A stretch of 64,000 bases of DNA from Neonectria sp. B-13 (lineage: Eukaryota > Ascomycota > Sordariomycetes > Hypocreales > Nectriaceae), in contig NOKP01000011.1 of the NCBI GenBank assembly GCA_002682825.1, forward strand, positions 868,420-932,419, in the 5' to 3' direction. The notes below the pieces were generated by a model that saw only the letters and a program-made list of their open reading frames with translations, was not told where the DNA came from and made no database searches. This document shows, piece after piece, positions 1-12,499 of this stretch; the stretch's first letter is position 1, and every line of letters begins with the position of its first letter. The position numbers were made by a program, and so were the translations under genes.

Positions 1-3000
1 ACGATGGACGGGCGAGGCACACTGGCACAGTGCATGCTTTGGCAGCCGTCAGGAAGCGTGGAGACGTCGAGGCATCGTGAGTCGTGAGCAACGGGAAACA
101 TGCCGAGACACATGACGCCACGGTGGTGGCCCATCCCATCCCGGCAAAGCCTTCGCAAAGCCGGCGCTTGTTGGGAACGCGGACGGGGGTTCGGATCCGT
201 CTGAGGGCTGGGGGGAACCCAGGGCATTGGATGGGCGCAATGTCCTCTGCGCCTCTGCCTGCCTGCCTTGGAGAAGGTATCCGCGGACAGCCGTGCGAAG
301 AGCGCGTGGTGCATTGGAGTGAGGCATTTTCTCGCCCTCTGAAGCCAAGCAAGCGCCATCCCGCCGTGCCATCGGTAACTCAAAAAGAGACGAGGGGTCC
401 CGCCGAGCTGTAAGCGGGCTAAGCGGGTCTGGGCCTTGGGGCATTGGGATTAGGATACCGACCCCGTCCGTCGCCGTCGCCGCGTCGGAACGACAGGCAA
501 CGACGGGCAAGGACAGGGTTCGCCAGGGTCTGGGAGAGACCTGTGCGAGTCCTGTGCATCATCGCCGTCTTGCAGCTCGTGGCTGGAGGCATGGGGGGAG
601 GGAAGGGCCGGCTGACGGATAAATGAGCATGTTTGGGGCTCTTGAGAGCTTGCAATGTGTCAAGGGGAGGAGGGGACGGGTCAATTCATCACCTGATATC
701 GCGGCTCTGCAACCGTGGTGTCTTTGGCATCGTGTTGCCGTGGCCGGAAGGGGGAGTCTGCTGTAGACAGATCTCGTGCGGCGACAGGTACCTACCTACC
801 TAGGAATAAGCCTAGAGGAAGCTTGCGATGCGATGCGATGCGCTGCGTGACATCAAGACGCCGACCAACAAGGCCTGGTGATAGGAACATACCCGTCATC
901 AACCGCAACAACGAATTCTCGTCAACCCAGATCCAGCGCTAAAGAAGCACCGGACTGGCGGCCAGTGCCGAGCGATGGCAACTCCGATGGTGATAGTGGT
1001 CTCGCGAATGCACACTCCCTCCCTCCCATCTCAGCCCATCCAGATATTGAGCCACCCGGTAGCGGCAGGCCGGGGCGTGGACACCCTCGTGCGTATCCGC
1101 CACCTCCATCCTTTTTACGAAAATGAAACCACAAGTGTCGAAGTGCGTATGGATATAGAAGGGAAAAAACAAGCAAGCCCAGCTGTCGCCGTGGCACGAT
1201 GTTTGTGGCCTGGACCACGCCAATCTCGGTAGCGCGCACTCTCCAATCCATGCAATCGGGAAGAGGAGGGGTTGTTGACGAGAGAGGGTGGGCGAGATAT
1301 CCGGCAGATGGTTAGATGTTGGAGGATATAGTAGTCCTGTCGTTAACGAGAGCGAGACCGTGCGAGTGCTGGCCCAACCCTATTACGTTCTTGCCTGCTA
1401 GACTGCCACTGTCCAAGAGAACGTGGTTGCCATGGTTGGAATGGTTGGATGCTGGAAGCTTGCCAAGTCTCCAATTCTCGTGATATACTCGTAAACCTCT
1501 GTACTGTAGTTTACACCCTCCTCATTCGGCATCCATCCACGCAAACAGAACAGACGGACGGCCAGCCAAGCTCCCAAGCCCCAGAGGCGTACGCGGACGG
1601 ACGGATGAGATGATCCCCCCGCCCTCAGATTGCACGGCAGCTGAAACACAATCGCCAGATCTCGAGGAGGGCGCGCCACGAGGTTTTTTAGGGATCAGAA
1701 CGCCAATGGGGGACCTGGGATGCCAAGAAAGGTCCCCTTCGAGATAGCCGCTCCCGAACGGCTTTCCTTTTGCCGCACATGGCTGACAGGCCGTCGTAGC
1801 CTGGTTGTGGCATGTGCCGTGCTTCCGGGGAGCCAGATCAGTCAAGATACCAGGAGAAGGGATCATGTTGGTGGGCTTTTGCACGACGATGCGGCGTCTC
1901 AATGGCACGACAACTTCTCCTGGAGGCTGTCGCAGCCAAGCTCAGCGAACAGCAACCAAACCCGAGACCCGACGGTAGGTCACGAGGCGCGAGAGGGGCA
2001 CAAGGGAGACTGCGTCTGCAGCTGCATGTTGCAGGTTACAGAACATCAACCTCTTCTCATTTCCGCTGGACGGACTGCGCATGCACGCAGCACGCGCGAC
2101 TGTAGTCTGCACAGTGCACTTGCACCAGCGTAGTGACGATGTGAGTGGGTTGTTTCCCAGAAGCGAACCAGTAAGAAGCCTGCAGTATGAATGCATCCGG
2201 TGCGGCGGCGGCGTGGGGGGCCATGGAGGGACGATGGGTTGGGTTGGTTTCCTTGAAGTCGGCCATTGAAGTCTTGGCTTGGGAGATGATTGATGCTCGG
2301 CGTCTTAGAGTTTGTTGTTGCTGATGTTGGCCATGATGATCTCAGGATGGGTATGACAGTTCGCGACATGGCCCACGATCATGAACCTGTGAATCCTCGA
2401 CGTCGCTTTAAGCCTTGGCAATACGTGTTTCGCTGACAGGCGCCATGCACCTTCTGTCTGCTTGTCTCATCTGTCCTGCCGACTGTTGCTGCTCGTCGCT
2501 CCCGGCCTCTTCCCAGGCCTCGTGTCGCACGCCGTCTTGTAAGTCAGGTACCTTGCATGGAGGCTGTGGGAAGCCGCGCGGATTCGTGACCGCACCGCCT
2601 CGTGCTGGACAACAACGTTCGCCTGTGTTCCAGCAGGAGGATCAGCATTTGGACTGATGCAGCAGGTGTTTGCATGCTGTCTTAGCATGTGTGACGCTCG
2701 TCCACGCGTCGATGAAGAGGGCGACGATTTAGAATTGTGAATCCCCAATAAACATCGAGCATCGGTGCGCATTGTCACTTTGTGCGCCCCAACCAAAACT
2801 CTCGAACCGCCCTGTCAGCACTGTAAATGGCTTCGCAAGGCACCTCACATGGCGTCTGTCGATCGCCATCAAGCCCTCAGGGGAGCACGACCTGGCGCTT
2901 CGCCCAAGACGTGCGCTAATGGTCGACTATTTGATGCCGGGCCTGCTGGCATTGCCAAATGCCGCCAAGTATGTTGCGATAGGAAAAGTGGCAAGCTGAC

Positions 3001-6000
3001 GCCGCAACCCAAACGGCATTGACGGCCATGCCAATCCTCAAAGGGTGAGAGAGAACGTCTCTTGCTGGCCAGGGGGTTGGCGATCCTTGGATTGGACCGA
3101 CACTGTGTGTGTGAGGGAAAGTGGGCTACCGACGTAATCGTGCCTCCTTGATCCGTACTCCGTACCGCAACGAGGGATCCAAGCCAGCGAGCCTGTTCTC
3201 CACCGCGGCCTCGGGAACGCTGGTTATTCGTGCTGACACATGGCTTGCGGTATCGACATCGAACAGCCTCGACAATCATTTGTTGCTCCAGACGAGGTGA
3301 GCACAGTTTTGTTGCCGACGAATCGATCATCGCTATTTGGCGTCTGCCAAGCCGGTGAAATTGCAAAGTCGTCGTCAGTCATCGGGGACAAGCCTCTGAA
3401 CTGCCGTCCGTCAGAGCTCAAAGCAGAAGAGCGCTGTGGTTAAGATAGAAACCAGTGTCGATCCCCATGGTGGCTCATCGCCCATCAGTGGGCGCGTTGT
3501 TGGCGTGTCAGCCAGAGCGTGAGCGGTGATGTCGATGAGCCTCGACAGCGTCTCCAAGTCCCAGTTCCCGCAGGGTCCCGGAGAAAGGGCGGACGAGTGA
3601 GCGTGAGCGTGGGTGAGGTGAGACACCAGGGCTGGGGGTGCGCCATGGGATGACCAGGGAACATCTCCACCCTCTGGGGCACATATGACGCACTCGCACC
3701 CGTGGTTAGCATCCCAGCGATCCCTGTCCACAGAGGCAAGGAGCGACGGCGCGGCGATTGGTGTGAGTGGGTGGATGGGTGTGGAATGAGTCCAGATGCC
3801 GTCCCGGACCGGTTAAGGGAGCGGACGTGACCTCTTCGTACACGATACCTGCTCGACAACGGCACGGGATCGCCTCAACCACGGAGACCAGCCGCTGGAG
3901 GCGCTTCTATGGATGGGGAAAAAAGATCGTCCAAGACTTGCCCGGTCCACGTCTCATCCGTCTGCCAGTGAGACAGTGGGACAGACTTCATCCAGTTGTT
4001 GCGTTTGTGCGGGCTTCAGAGTACCAGCCACTAGAGTCCTAGACGGAGCGCTGGTCCCTGAGATGAATGAAATGGCCGAGCGGCGAGATCTCATCCAGGG
4101 TCATCTCCATCTCGAGCAGGGGGAAGGTCGACAGGCTTGGCGTCAACGAAGTCCCCTGGACAGAACAGTGCGGAACCGACCAGTCAGCCTCATGGTTCTG
4201 GAACTGTCCCTTTCTTTCGCAGCTATGTCATAAGGAATCACATCTGGTAGATTTGGCGGTGGTAGTTGCTCTCGACGACGATGATCACCCAAACTAATAA
4301 TAAAGTACGGATACGGCTGATTCATGAAAGACAGATTAATTAAGCGTTCTTTAGGCGACCGGGATTGCGGTTGGGCAAAGAACCCCCGGATATAGAGTGG
4401 GTTCTCCTTGTTCAAGGTCCAGCTAATGGGAATCGAGCAGCAATGCACACACGCCCCCTCGTCGCGAGCTTGCCTTGGGATGCGTTGTTGTGCGAGGTAC
4501 GTAAATACCGCTCATTCTGCTTATCTCCAACGGGGGGCGGGCCGGAGGCAAAATCGATATTAGAATTCAAGCTTACTTGAAATAATCTCAAACGGCCGCA
4601 CAATGTGTCTCTGTCTCGTTGGATGTCGAGACCCAATTGCCCTTCTCCAAAGAGGACCGGGAGACAAGGAGAGTTGTGCACCGTCACTGGCCAGTGTGTG
4701 ATGCCCATATCTGCGACAAGGGAGTGGAGACGAGGCGAGTTTATTTAAGGTCAGGTACGCAACTGTCGCAGGCGATGAACAGCGCAATGCAGTTCCAGAG
4801 GAACACAGCCGCCTTGTTGCGGGTGTAGTCCCGGGATCATCGCCGTTGGGAATGGCGACTATCAGCGACAATTGATCGTCGCGTAACGCAAGCACGTACG
4901 CCGCCGTCCAAGTCGTCGCAATGAAAGAGGCTTGGCGAGGACAGCAATGCGACAGAAGTCGGTGACACAAAAGCACAGTAGCAATTCGAGAGGACGGGGA
5001 CGGTGCGGCCAGTGTGAGCTCGCTGCAGGGGCTCGATCTCTGTAGGTCAGCACCAGGTAGTTGAGTCCAGCGCGGTGAGCAGCTGTCGAAAGGGTATTGA
5101 CGGGTCTGGATAGCTTGACACTGAAGAGAGGGTCCGCTCCAGCGTCAATGTCGCATTGGCACACTGGCAGGCAGATGCGTCGATAGACACTGGGACGAAT
5201 GTGTTGCGGTTTTCGGGGCACGCCGCGCAACGGATGAAAGGATGCGTGAGGAACCATCAGCCAATCCTGACCCCGTCTCCGTCTCTCCGTCTCCGTTCCC
5301 GTTGACAGTCTCCGTCCAAAGATATCCAGTCAAGAGAACTACAAACGGTGCAGCGCAGGAGATAATCAACGCACAACCCGAGCGGGTGGGTTTCCCTAGC
5401 ATCAGAACGAAATGAAATTTCCGATACTGCCGCTCCGTTGCAGCAGCTCGACAGCGACTACCCTCTAGTCGGCTAGCTGTTGGGGATACCGGTCTGGTCC
5501 AGATTGGTTCTGTGGCCCCCTCCCGCCGCGTCGTTGCCGTCTGTACCGACCATCCCAATCAAGCGGGAGCCTCGAAGGCGGTTGACGCGGTGGACGACGA
5601 ACGGTGGGATGGGGGAGCGCAGCCGCAGCGAGAGAACCCACGGCCACGGGGGAGCGAGGGAGACGAAAGGGTCTTGTGGACTGGACTCTCGAACACGCTA
5701 GAGGGGAAGGTGCCTATCGTTAATTTGCCCAGGGCTCCATCCAGCTTGTCTGGTCCAGCGTGTCCAGCGACTCCAGCGACTCCAGCCTCGGCCTGGCATG
5801 AGCTGGCAGCAGAGTGCGGGTACAGCATGGATGGGCCGTTGCACTGAGGAGCGTCTGGATGCTGGCTGAGGTGGATGCTGTATGCTGGATGCGTGGGGCG
5901 GCTCTGCAGACGCAGTGCATCAGCCAGCTCCCAGCAGTGACAAGCAACAACAAGCAACAAGCAACAAGCAGCACAGTGGCTTGTTCCGCTTTGCTGGGGC

Positions 6001-8330
6001 TGGATTTCGTTTCTGGGGGTTGGACTCGAGACTGGGGTTTTGTGACAGGGCCTTGCTTCCACTCTGTCCGTTGTGGACCGGGGCTTGCTCGACTGGGCTT
6101 GAAGGCACACGAGCGACTGCGCGGTGCGTAAGAGAGGCTCTTTGGTTGGAGAGGTGCTTGCTGGCTTATGGCCACTCGCCCGGTCTGGCCCAACAGCGCC
6201 CAGTCACAACGTACTGTATGCCCGGTTTCCCTTGCTGTTTGGCTGCTGAGCTTTAAGATGGGCGAGGACGGGAGCGAGATTTGGTGTGCGGCGCCGGACG
6301 TCCGGCCGGCCATCATGTGCTAGAACGGGATCTACCCGGCGCGAGCCGCACACATGAGATGGGGGCATCGCATTGCATCCCGCGAGGAGGTGAAGCGAGG
6401 CAAGGCCAAGCAAGACAGAGGCAGGTTCGCCTTGCCAGGGAGAAGAGCTTCAAGATCATCCATGCCTTGTTGACAATACTTAGCTTGCAATGAAGGGATC
6501 ACCGGGGAGGCATTGATAGCCGGCATCGCCACGGCAAAGTGGACTCCCTGCACGGCCGCAGATGCCTGAACAAGTGTTATTGGCAAAGTGTCCGTGTCTC
6601 TAGACTCGTCAAGGTGTGGCTTGGTCAATGTCTCAGGAATTGCGCGTCCCAGAGAGTAGAATAAGGTACAGATTAGGGTGAAGTCGAGATCACTAAGACA
6701 TGACTGGGCCACCAAGCACTGAGACGGCGTGGCATCCAGGGCGAAGAAAATTTCGATGCGACAGCAAGCTAGCTCTCTGCAAGTTGAAGTAATCAAGGAG
6801 TTGGCTGGCCCAGCCAGTTGGGACGCGGCAAAGGTCGGTCAAAGGCCAAGGATGGATGGCTATCCTATCAACTAGACAAGCTCGAGCGAGGCGCTTAAAC
6901 GGCACACGGAGCAGAGTTGTAAATAGAGGGTGCCATTGTCACTTGTCAGGCACTTGTCAGTCACAGTGCAGGAAGAGTGCGAGATCGAAAATGCCCCGGA
7001 CGGATCCAGGCAAGGTTCCAGGGGTCGCCGGCGGGCGAATCACAGAAGGGCACAGTCCACCGGCCGATTGGACCAAGAGCTTCTCCACACGGGGTACCAA
7101 GGGCATACCTCGCAGCACGGAGAACTTACTTGCAAGCTTTGACGGCGGCATGGCGTTGTACAGAGGTCGTGGTGAAGTTGCAAGCCGCAAGCCCACATAC
7201 GCAACCACGAAGATAAAGGGGAAAAGGGTCTCCGGGTAAGTTGGGGGTCCGTCCAATGTTGAGCAAGGGAAAGAGGGGAAATGGCGAAGGGGTCATGCTG
7301 TTGTCTGTTGTCTGTTGTCTGTTGTCTTTTCTGGCCGTACCCTTTTTGGGGGACCACCTGTGAAGGCACCGCACCTGGGCGGCGTTCAAGGAACCCCTGG
7401 GGGCGTACTCGGTACTGTGCGAGGCCCGCGCTGCACGTCCGTCTGTCAACTCAGGGCGAGAGCGAGAGGGGATAAAGAAAAGGCCGGGGGTCTCGGTCGC
7501 CCTGAAGAGCCAAGTTTGGCAGACAGGGACCAGAGGCTCGTGCAGAGACAGGCCTGACGATGAAAGACTGGGGATGTGCGTGTGAGGCGGGCCAAAAAGA
7601 AATGGCGCACTGTGCACCCGCAGTTGAAATCCACCCGTACCCATCCATCCATTCACCCATCCGTCCAGCAATTCACCCACCCAGAGAGGCCAGAGCAGCG
7701 CCCAGCCAAGCGGGAAAAGAAGACAATGAAGAACAGCAGCAGAAGAAGAAGAGGGCAATCCACTCGGGTCTTTCGTCATACACCCCCACACTCCCCCTTC
7801 CCATCACTCACATTGGCCTGGCCTAGCCTTTGCGTGGCCGGTCATCTGCTGGCTGTCGGTGATTTACACAGCACACTCCCTCCCACTCCACCTTGGCAAC
7901 TCCTCCCACCCCCCCCCTCAGACCCAGTCGTCGCCCATCGTTCCCCACGCCCACCCACAGAGCACAGGAAGGCAGCGAGCGAGACGGGCGGAGCGCGGCT
8001 TCATTCATAACTCGTAGCGGTTCCCCCCCAGCAGAAACGGAGAAACACAAAATAGAGCTGCGCGCTTTTTCTGGCCCTCGACCTACCTCGCTGCTGTCCT
8101 GCATCTCTTCGTCCCCTTTCTCCAAGTCTGCTCCTTCTTCCCAATATTTCCAATTCGCCCTGAGAGACGCTCCATTTTGTCGGCTGCTCTCCTCGTCCTC
8201 CTCTTGCACCCGTGCCTGTTGAACGAGGTTATTCAGTTTCATGCGGCCGCCTCCTCTCCCCCCTCCACCTCCTCGCCTTCTCGCCCGTCCCCCTCTGCTG
8301 GATTCCCGTATCCATGCTTTGAGCCCGGCC
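1..8330. other. Long gene-free stretch
   Basis: I find no supportable gene on either strand over about 8.3 kb. Open frames are short, overlap in several frames and resemble no family I know. The sequence holds low-complexity patches: CAAGCAACAA-type repeats at about 5938-5972, a 7-bp CTGTTGT repeat at about 7300-7328, and CCATC-type runs near 7640. Part of it is probably promoter or regulatory DNA of the kinase gene that follows, and it could carry untranslated RNAs, but nothing in the bases proves this. Confidence 0.55.
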
Positions 8331-8340
8331 TCTATATAAT
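8331..8340 (+). promoter_or_regulatory. TATA box of the HAL4-like kinase gene
   Basis: TCTATATAAT lies just after a C/T-rich tract (about 8240-8300), the usual arrangement at filamentous fungal promoters. The next ~550 bases contain no ATG, which fits transcription starting around 8365-8400. The start site is inferred, not seen. Confidence 0.5.
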
Positions 8341-8369
8341 CTCCAGGGAGACCGCGAGAGAAGAGCGAG

Positions 8370-9220
8370 CGAGCAATCGAGCAGTCATCAAAAAGGCTCA
8401 CTCAACAACCGCGGGAGGAATCGACCATCTATCCGACTAACACGGGCCACGAACTTGGACCTACCACTCCGACATCACGACAACACAACACAACACAACG
8501 ACCTGAATACTCACGACAACGACGAGCCAGGCACTCAGCACGCAAGCACAAGGACCAATTCAACTTGACCAACCTTGATCCACCCTGACAACAAGCCGAA
8601 GTGAATCACCGGGTATCACCACGCAGTCACTCGCGTCTTTTACCGTCAGCCTGTCCACGATAACGAACGCCCTCGTGGCCGACACAGGATTAGCAACCTG
8701 CACCAAGACCAGGCATCGACACCAAGCTTTCCACACAAGGTCCAGCTCCAGCACCAGCGCTTCGGCACTGCCGTCGAACCGGTCTCATTTTCCCTCTACC
8801 GGCGCTTCTCCGTCACCCCCTCCTCCGAAAGGCCAACGGACCAACCGCCGGCCTGAAGCAACCTGCTGAAAAAGTCAAGTGCTTCTCTGCATTTGATGGT
8901 GTGTGGCCCTACCTCCGTGGTTCCTCGCCGCTCCCAGTGACCGGCCCTCCCCCCCAACCGCCGCCCCAGCTCCGCTGTACCACCGGCGACTCCAGTACCT
9001 GGAAGCGCCGTACCCCCCCCCCTCCACTAGCGGACGCCCCCCGCTGGAACCCCTTCCAAACTTGGCCAACACCAGCGTCCACATCGACGTTCAGTGATCG
9101 ACTTTCAGCGCTATCCATCAGGCTTTTAGCACCCGACCCGACTGCACTCGGCGGAACCCACTGTGCCTAAGCGACCGAAAGCGAACCCACGAACCCCCCA
9201 AAGCGACTCCAGTCTCCATC
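8370..9220 (+). other. 5' leader of the kinase mRNA, with one uORF
   Basis: This ~850-base leader contains exactly one ATG, at 8896. That ATG opens a 14-codon upstream ORF ending with TGA at 8938-8940 (MVCGPTSVVPRRSQ). The next ATG is the kinase start at 9221. Such ATG depletion is typical of a scanned leader and suggests that the lone uORF may tune kinase translation. The 5' boundary is inferred from the TATA box, and introns within the leader cannot be excluded. Confidence 0.5.
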
Positions 9221-12200
9221 ATGGCGGCACTCTCGGGCCCAGGGATGTTGGTGGCTCCCCACCAGCATCAGCAGTCGTTGATGCTCGACTCAGCAGGTAC
9301 GGATCTTCCATTTCTTTCTTGTCGCGTTATCCTTTGAAATTGCCCGTTTCGGTTTGCCTCTCTCCCATCTTTTGGTAATCGATCAATGAATGCCCCTCAC
9401 TCTCACTGTCATCTCCACCCTCCACACCACCCTTTTTAGCCATATCATCCTTTTGTCATCCGGTCACTCCAGTTCGGCGCGGCCTCGGACGGAGCATCTG
9501 GCTCGCGCGTTCGCGTTTGCCTCATCTCCCGATGTGTCTGTTGCGGGATGGATCGTGGATTATGTGAGCGAGCGACGGCGACGGCGACAGTGACGTGATA
9601 CGTGGGTCCTCCCGGGCGGCGGCATCGGCGCTGGAGACGGTGGCTTTGAGGTAGCAACCGGAGCTGAGGCTGAGACTGGAACTGGAACTGGAGCAGCTGC
9701 AGCTGTAACTGGCGCTGCATTGCAGGAACTGGAACTGGAACTGGAACTTGGATTGGAACTGGAGCGATCCTCCATCCGTCCAGATTTCATCCAGTCTCCA
9801 AGCTCCAAGCAGCCGAACAGCCGTCCAGGCGTCCAGTGACCCAGTCCAGCCGCCCGGCCAGGCCAGGCCCAGTATCCAGTATTTGGCAGCTCCGGCCAAT
9901 CAACCCACCATCGTCATCGCGCTTCCGCCTCCACATCCACATCCACCTCACACTCACTGGTCGCCCTGTGCCACCACCTGGGCCTTGGGAACTTGGGACG
10001 TGGGAACTTGGAACGTGGAACTCACGACGACGTGCGTGGGACTCACAGTTCCGGTCACTGGAACCAACCCAACGCCCTAGTCTTGCTCTTTTTTTTTTTA
10101 ACATGCCATACCCCCTACAACCCACCCTGCCTTGCCCTCTCTTGTCTGCCCTGCCGGCCCTGTCGGCCCTGCCACTGCATCATCGTTCTCATCATCCAAC
10201 CCTCCCCTGCCTGCCCTTGGCCTGGACCTGGATCTTGCTGTGCCTCGTCGCTTCCCTTACTCTTTTCCCCTGCTTAATCCCGCCTGCCCTTGCGCCCTCC
10301 TCCCATCCATCCCTGCCTGCTGACGTCTTTTCTTCGCGGCCGCCTGCAGATAAAACCGCCGCTCCTCCTCCGTTGCGCACCAACTCGGCCAGCAGCTTCC
10401 TGACTGCCTCTTCGCCTCGCGGTTTCTCCACCGACCTAACCGACTCAATTCTCGAGGAAGGCGGCGAGTCTGGCAGCGAGTCTCTCATCGAACCCGTCAC
10501 TCCCGTCAGCCGTCATTCCCAGGACTTCACCCTTCAGGGCCAGGGCCAGGACCTCGCCGAGATCCAGACCCTCCAGTCCTGCCAGGCCATCTCACTCTCC
10601 TCCTCCTCCGCGCCCATTGCTATCCCGGGAGCCGGACCCAAGACACCCGGTCTTTCTACTTCTCCCAACAAGCTCAACTTCTTTTCCACCTCGCAGGCTT
10701 CCTCCCGCCGCGACTCCGGCACCGAGTCTACCACCCCGAGAGCCACCGATACCGACGCTACCTCCACCGGCACCCCGCTCTCCCGCCGCTCCACCCGCGG
10801 CTCGACCTCGAGCTTCAAGCGTACCATGTCGTCGTTCTTTCGCCGCACCACTTCGCAAGCCCAAATCTCCAAAGAATCTGCTATTGTTGACTCCGCGCCC
10901 TCCATCACGTCGGGAATCTCTGAGCCGGCCCCGATTGGTCAGCCCCGCCACAGCCACTCCCGCCGCTTCTCCATGAACCGCTCCTCCAACACCACCCGCT
11001 CCAATTCGCCCCCGTCTCCCGGCTCTACACTCGAGATGGTTCAGACCGCCCACGACCACCGCCCTACGAGCGGCAACGTCCCTGCCCAGAACGACTTTAC
11101 AAAGAAGAACCGTGCATCCACCGGCCTGACTCTGCGTGGCCGCGCCGTCAACTTCGTCGGCCGTGGAGGATCCCGCACCCTGCAGCTTCGTCGTCGGGCT
11201 AGCAGCTTCGACAGTGGAAGCCGTCCCAGCACCCCCGTTCCGACCAGCAACCAGCATGACGATGAGACTTACCCTCCTGAGCGATTGCCCTGGCCTCTTC
11301 CCCCGGATTCCGGCACCGGTGCCAAGGCCCGACGCATGAGTCTGAGCCTCCCCGATGACTTCGCTGTCGACGTCGCTGAGCTCCAGAGCGAGTTCGAGTA
11401 CCAGAGCAAGTTCCTCGGTCGCCACGGCAAGCACCTGGGCAAGGGCGCCGCTTCCAAGGTGACGCTCATGATGCGCAAGGGCTGCCCTGAGGAGCTCTAC
11501 GCTGTCAAGGAGTTCCGTGGCAAGTCCAACCGCGAGAGCCAGCAGGACTACGAGAAGAAGATCAAGTCCGAGTTCAGCATCGCCAAGAGCCTGCACCACC
11601 CCAACATCGTCGAGACCGTTCGCCTCTGCACAGACCATGGCCGCTGGAACCACGTCATGGAGTATTGTTCCGAGGGCGACCTGTTTAGCCTGGTCCAGAA
11701 GGGCTGGCTGAAGGGCGAGGACCGCAAGAAGGATCGTCTGTGCCTTTTCAAGCAGCTGATCCAGGGTGTTAACTACCTGCACGCCAACGGTATCGCCCAT
11801 CGTGACATCAAGCTCGAGAACCTCATCATCACCAAGGACAGCAAGCTGAAGATTACCGACTTCGGAGTCTCCGAGGTCTTCTCTGGAACCCACCCGGGCC
11901 TGCGCGAAGCCGGCGGACAATGCGGCCAGAACATGGGTGAGGTTCGCCTGTGCTCTCCCGGAATCTGCGGCAGCGAGCCCTACATCGCCCCTGAGGTCCT
12001 GGAGAAGAAGGATCAATACGACCCCCGACCCTTGGATGTCTGGAGCTCGGCTATCATTATGATTTACCTTACGTTTGGCGGTGCAATCTGGTCTCGCGCT
12101 GAGAAGGGTAACGCACACTACGACAAGCTGGTCAAGGGATGGAATAACTGGAACGCTAAGCATCCCGAGGACGACGCCTGCATCACCGAGACCGACTATC

Positions 12201-12499
12201 CCAAGTGTTATGCCCTGGACGTTGGCGTCACCCCTCCGGCTCTCCGTCGTCTCCTTCTGCAGATGCTCAACCCGAATCCCAAGAAGCGTATAGGCATCAA
12301 CGGAGTCATCAACAACCGCTGGATGAAGAATGTCGAGTGTTGTCAGCTTGAGTCTTACGACGATCCGGCCCTGGTTATTGACGCCACCAAGAGGGACGCC
12401 ACCAACGGTACCAAGAAGATATTCTGCCACACCCACTTGCCCCCGAAAAGCAGCGGATCCCACTCGCTGGGCAAGATGCCTGGTCAGGCGGGTTACTAA
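9221..12499 (+). CDS. HAL4/SAT4-family serine/threonine protein kinase
   Basis: Two exons, 9221-9296 and 10350-12499, join through a GTACGG donor and a CTGCAG acceptor, giving 741 codons plus stop. Exon 1 supplies 25 residues (MAALSGPGMLVAP...) and the split codon restores Asp26 in frame with a Ser-rich N-terminal half. The kinase domain spans about 380-715: Gly loop LGKGAASKV (388-396), catalytic Lys412, HRD 509-511, DFG 529-531 and YIAPE 570-574. The long Cys-containing activation-loop insert between DFG and APE is typical of the fungal HAL4/HAL5/NPR1-like kinases. In yeast, Hal4 and Hal5 stabilise plasma-membrane nutrient transporters such as the Trk1 potassium transporter, so ion homeostasis is the likely role here by homology. 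An antisense open frame across the kinase domain is a composition shadow. Confidence 0.9.
9297..10349 (+). other. 1,053-bp intron in the kinase gene
   Basis: The intron runs from GTACGG to CTGCAG and is far longer than the 50-130 bp introns elsewhere in the window. It carries GGAACT-type hexamer repeats (about 9660-9767), a CTTGGGAA/CGTGGAA patch (about 9985-10025) and a run of T (10090-10099). The downstream reading frame stays open back to about 9836, so a model ignoring the intron would start wrongly inside it. Confidence 0.75.
9660..9767 (+). repeat. GGAACT hexamer repeat inside the kinase intron
   Basis: Imperfect tandem copies of GGAACT/GGAGCT form two clusters separated by a CAGCTGCAGCTG patch. 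Confidence 0.7.

Noticed and set aside
4560..5558. Minus-strand fragments with hydrophobic stretches (e.g. LIISCAAPFVVLLTGYLW, FLWNCIALFIACDSC)
   Set aside because: They might be pieces of a small broken membrane protein, but frames do not join with plausible splice sites and no family motif is clear.
7126..7791. 221-codon minus-strand frame
   Set aside because: Low-complexity Trp/Ser/Pro composition over simple repeats, no recognisable domain, competing frames of similar length.
10592..12463. 623-codon open frame antisense to the kinase
   Set aside because: It mirrors the kinase exon, has Leu/Val/Gly/Arg composition typical of the complement of GC-biased codons, and resembles no family.
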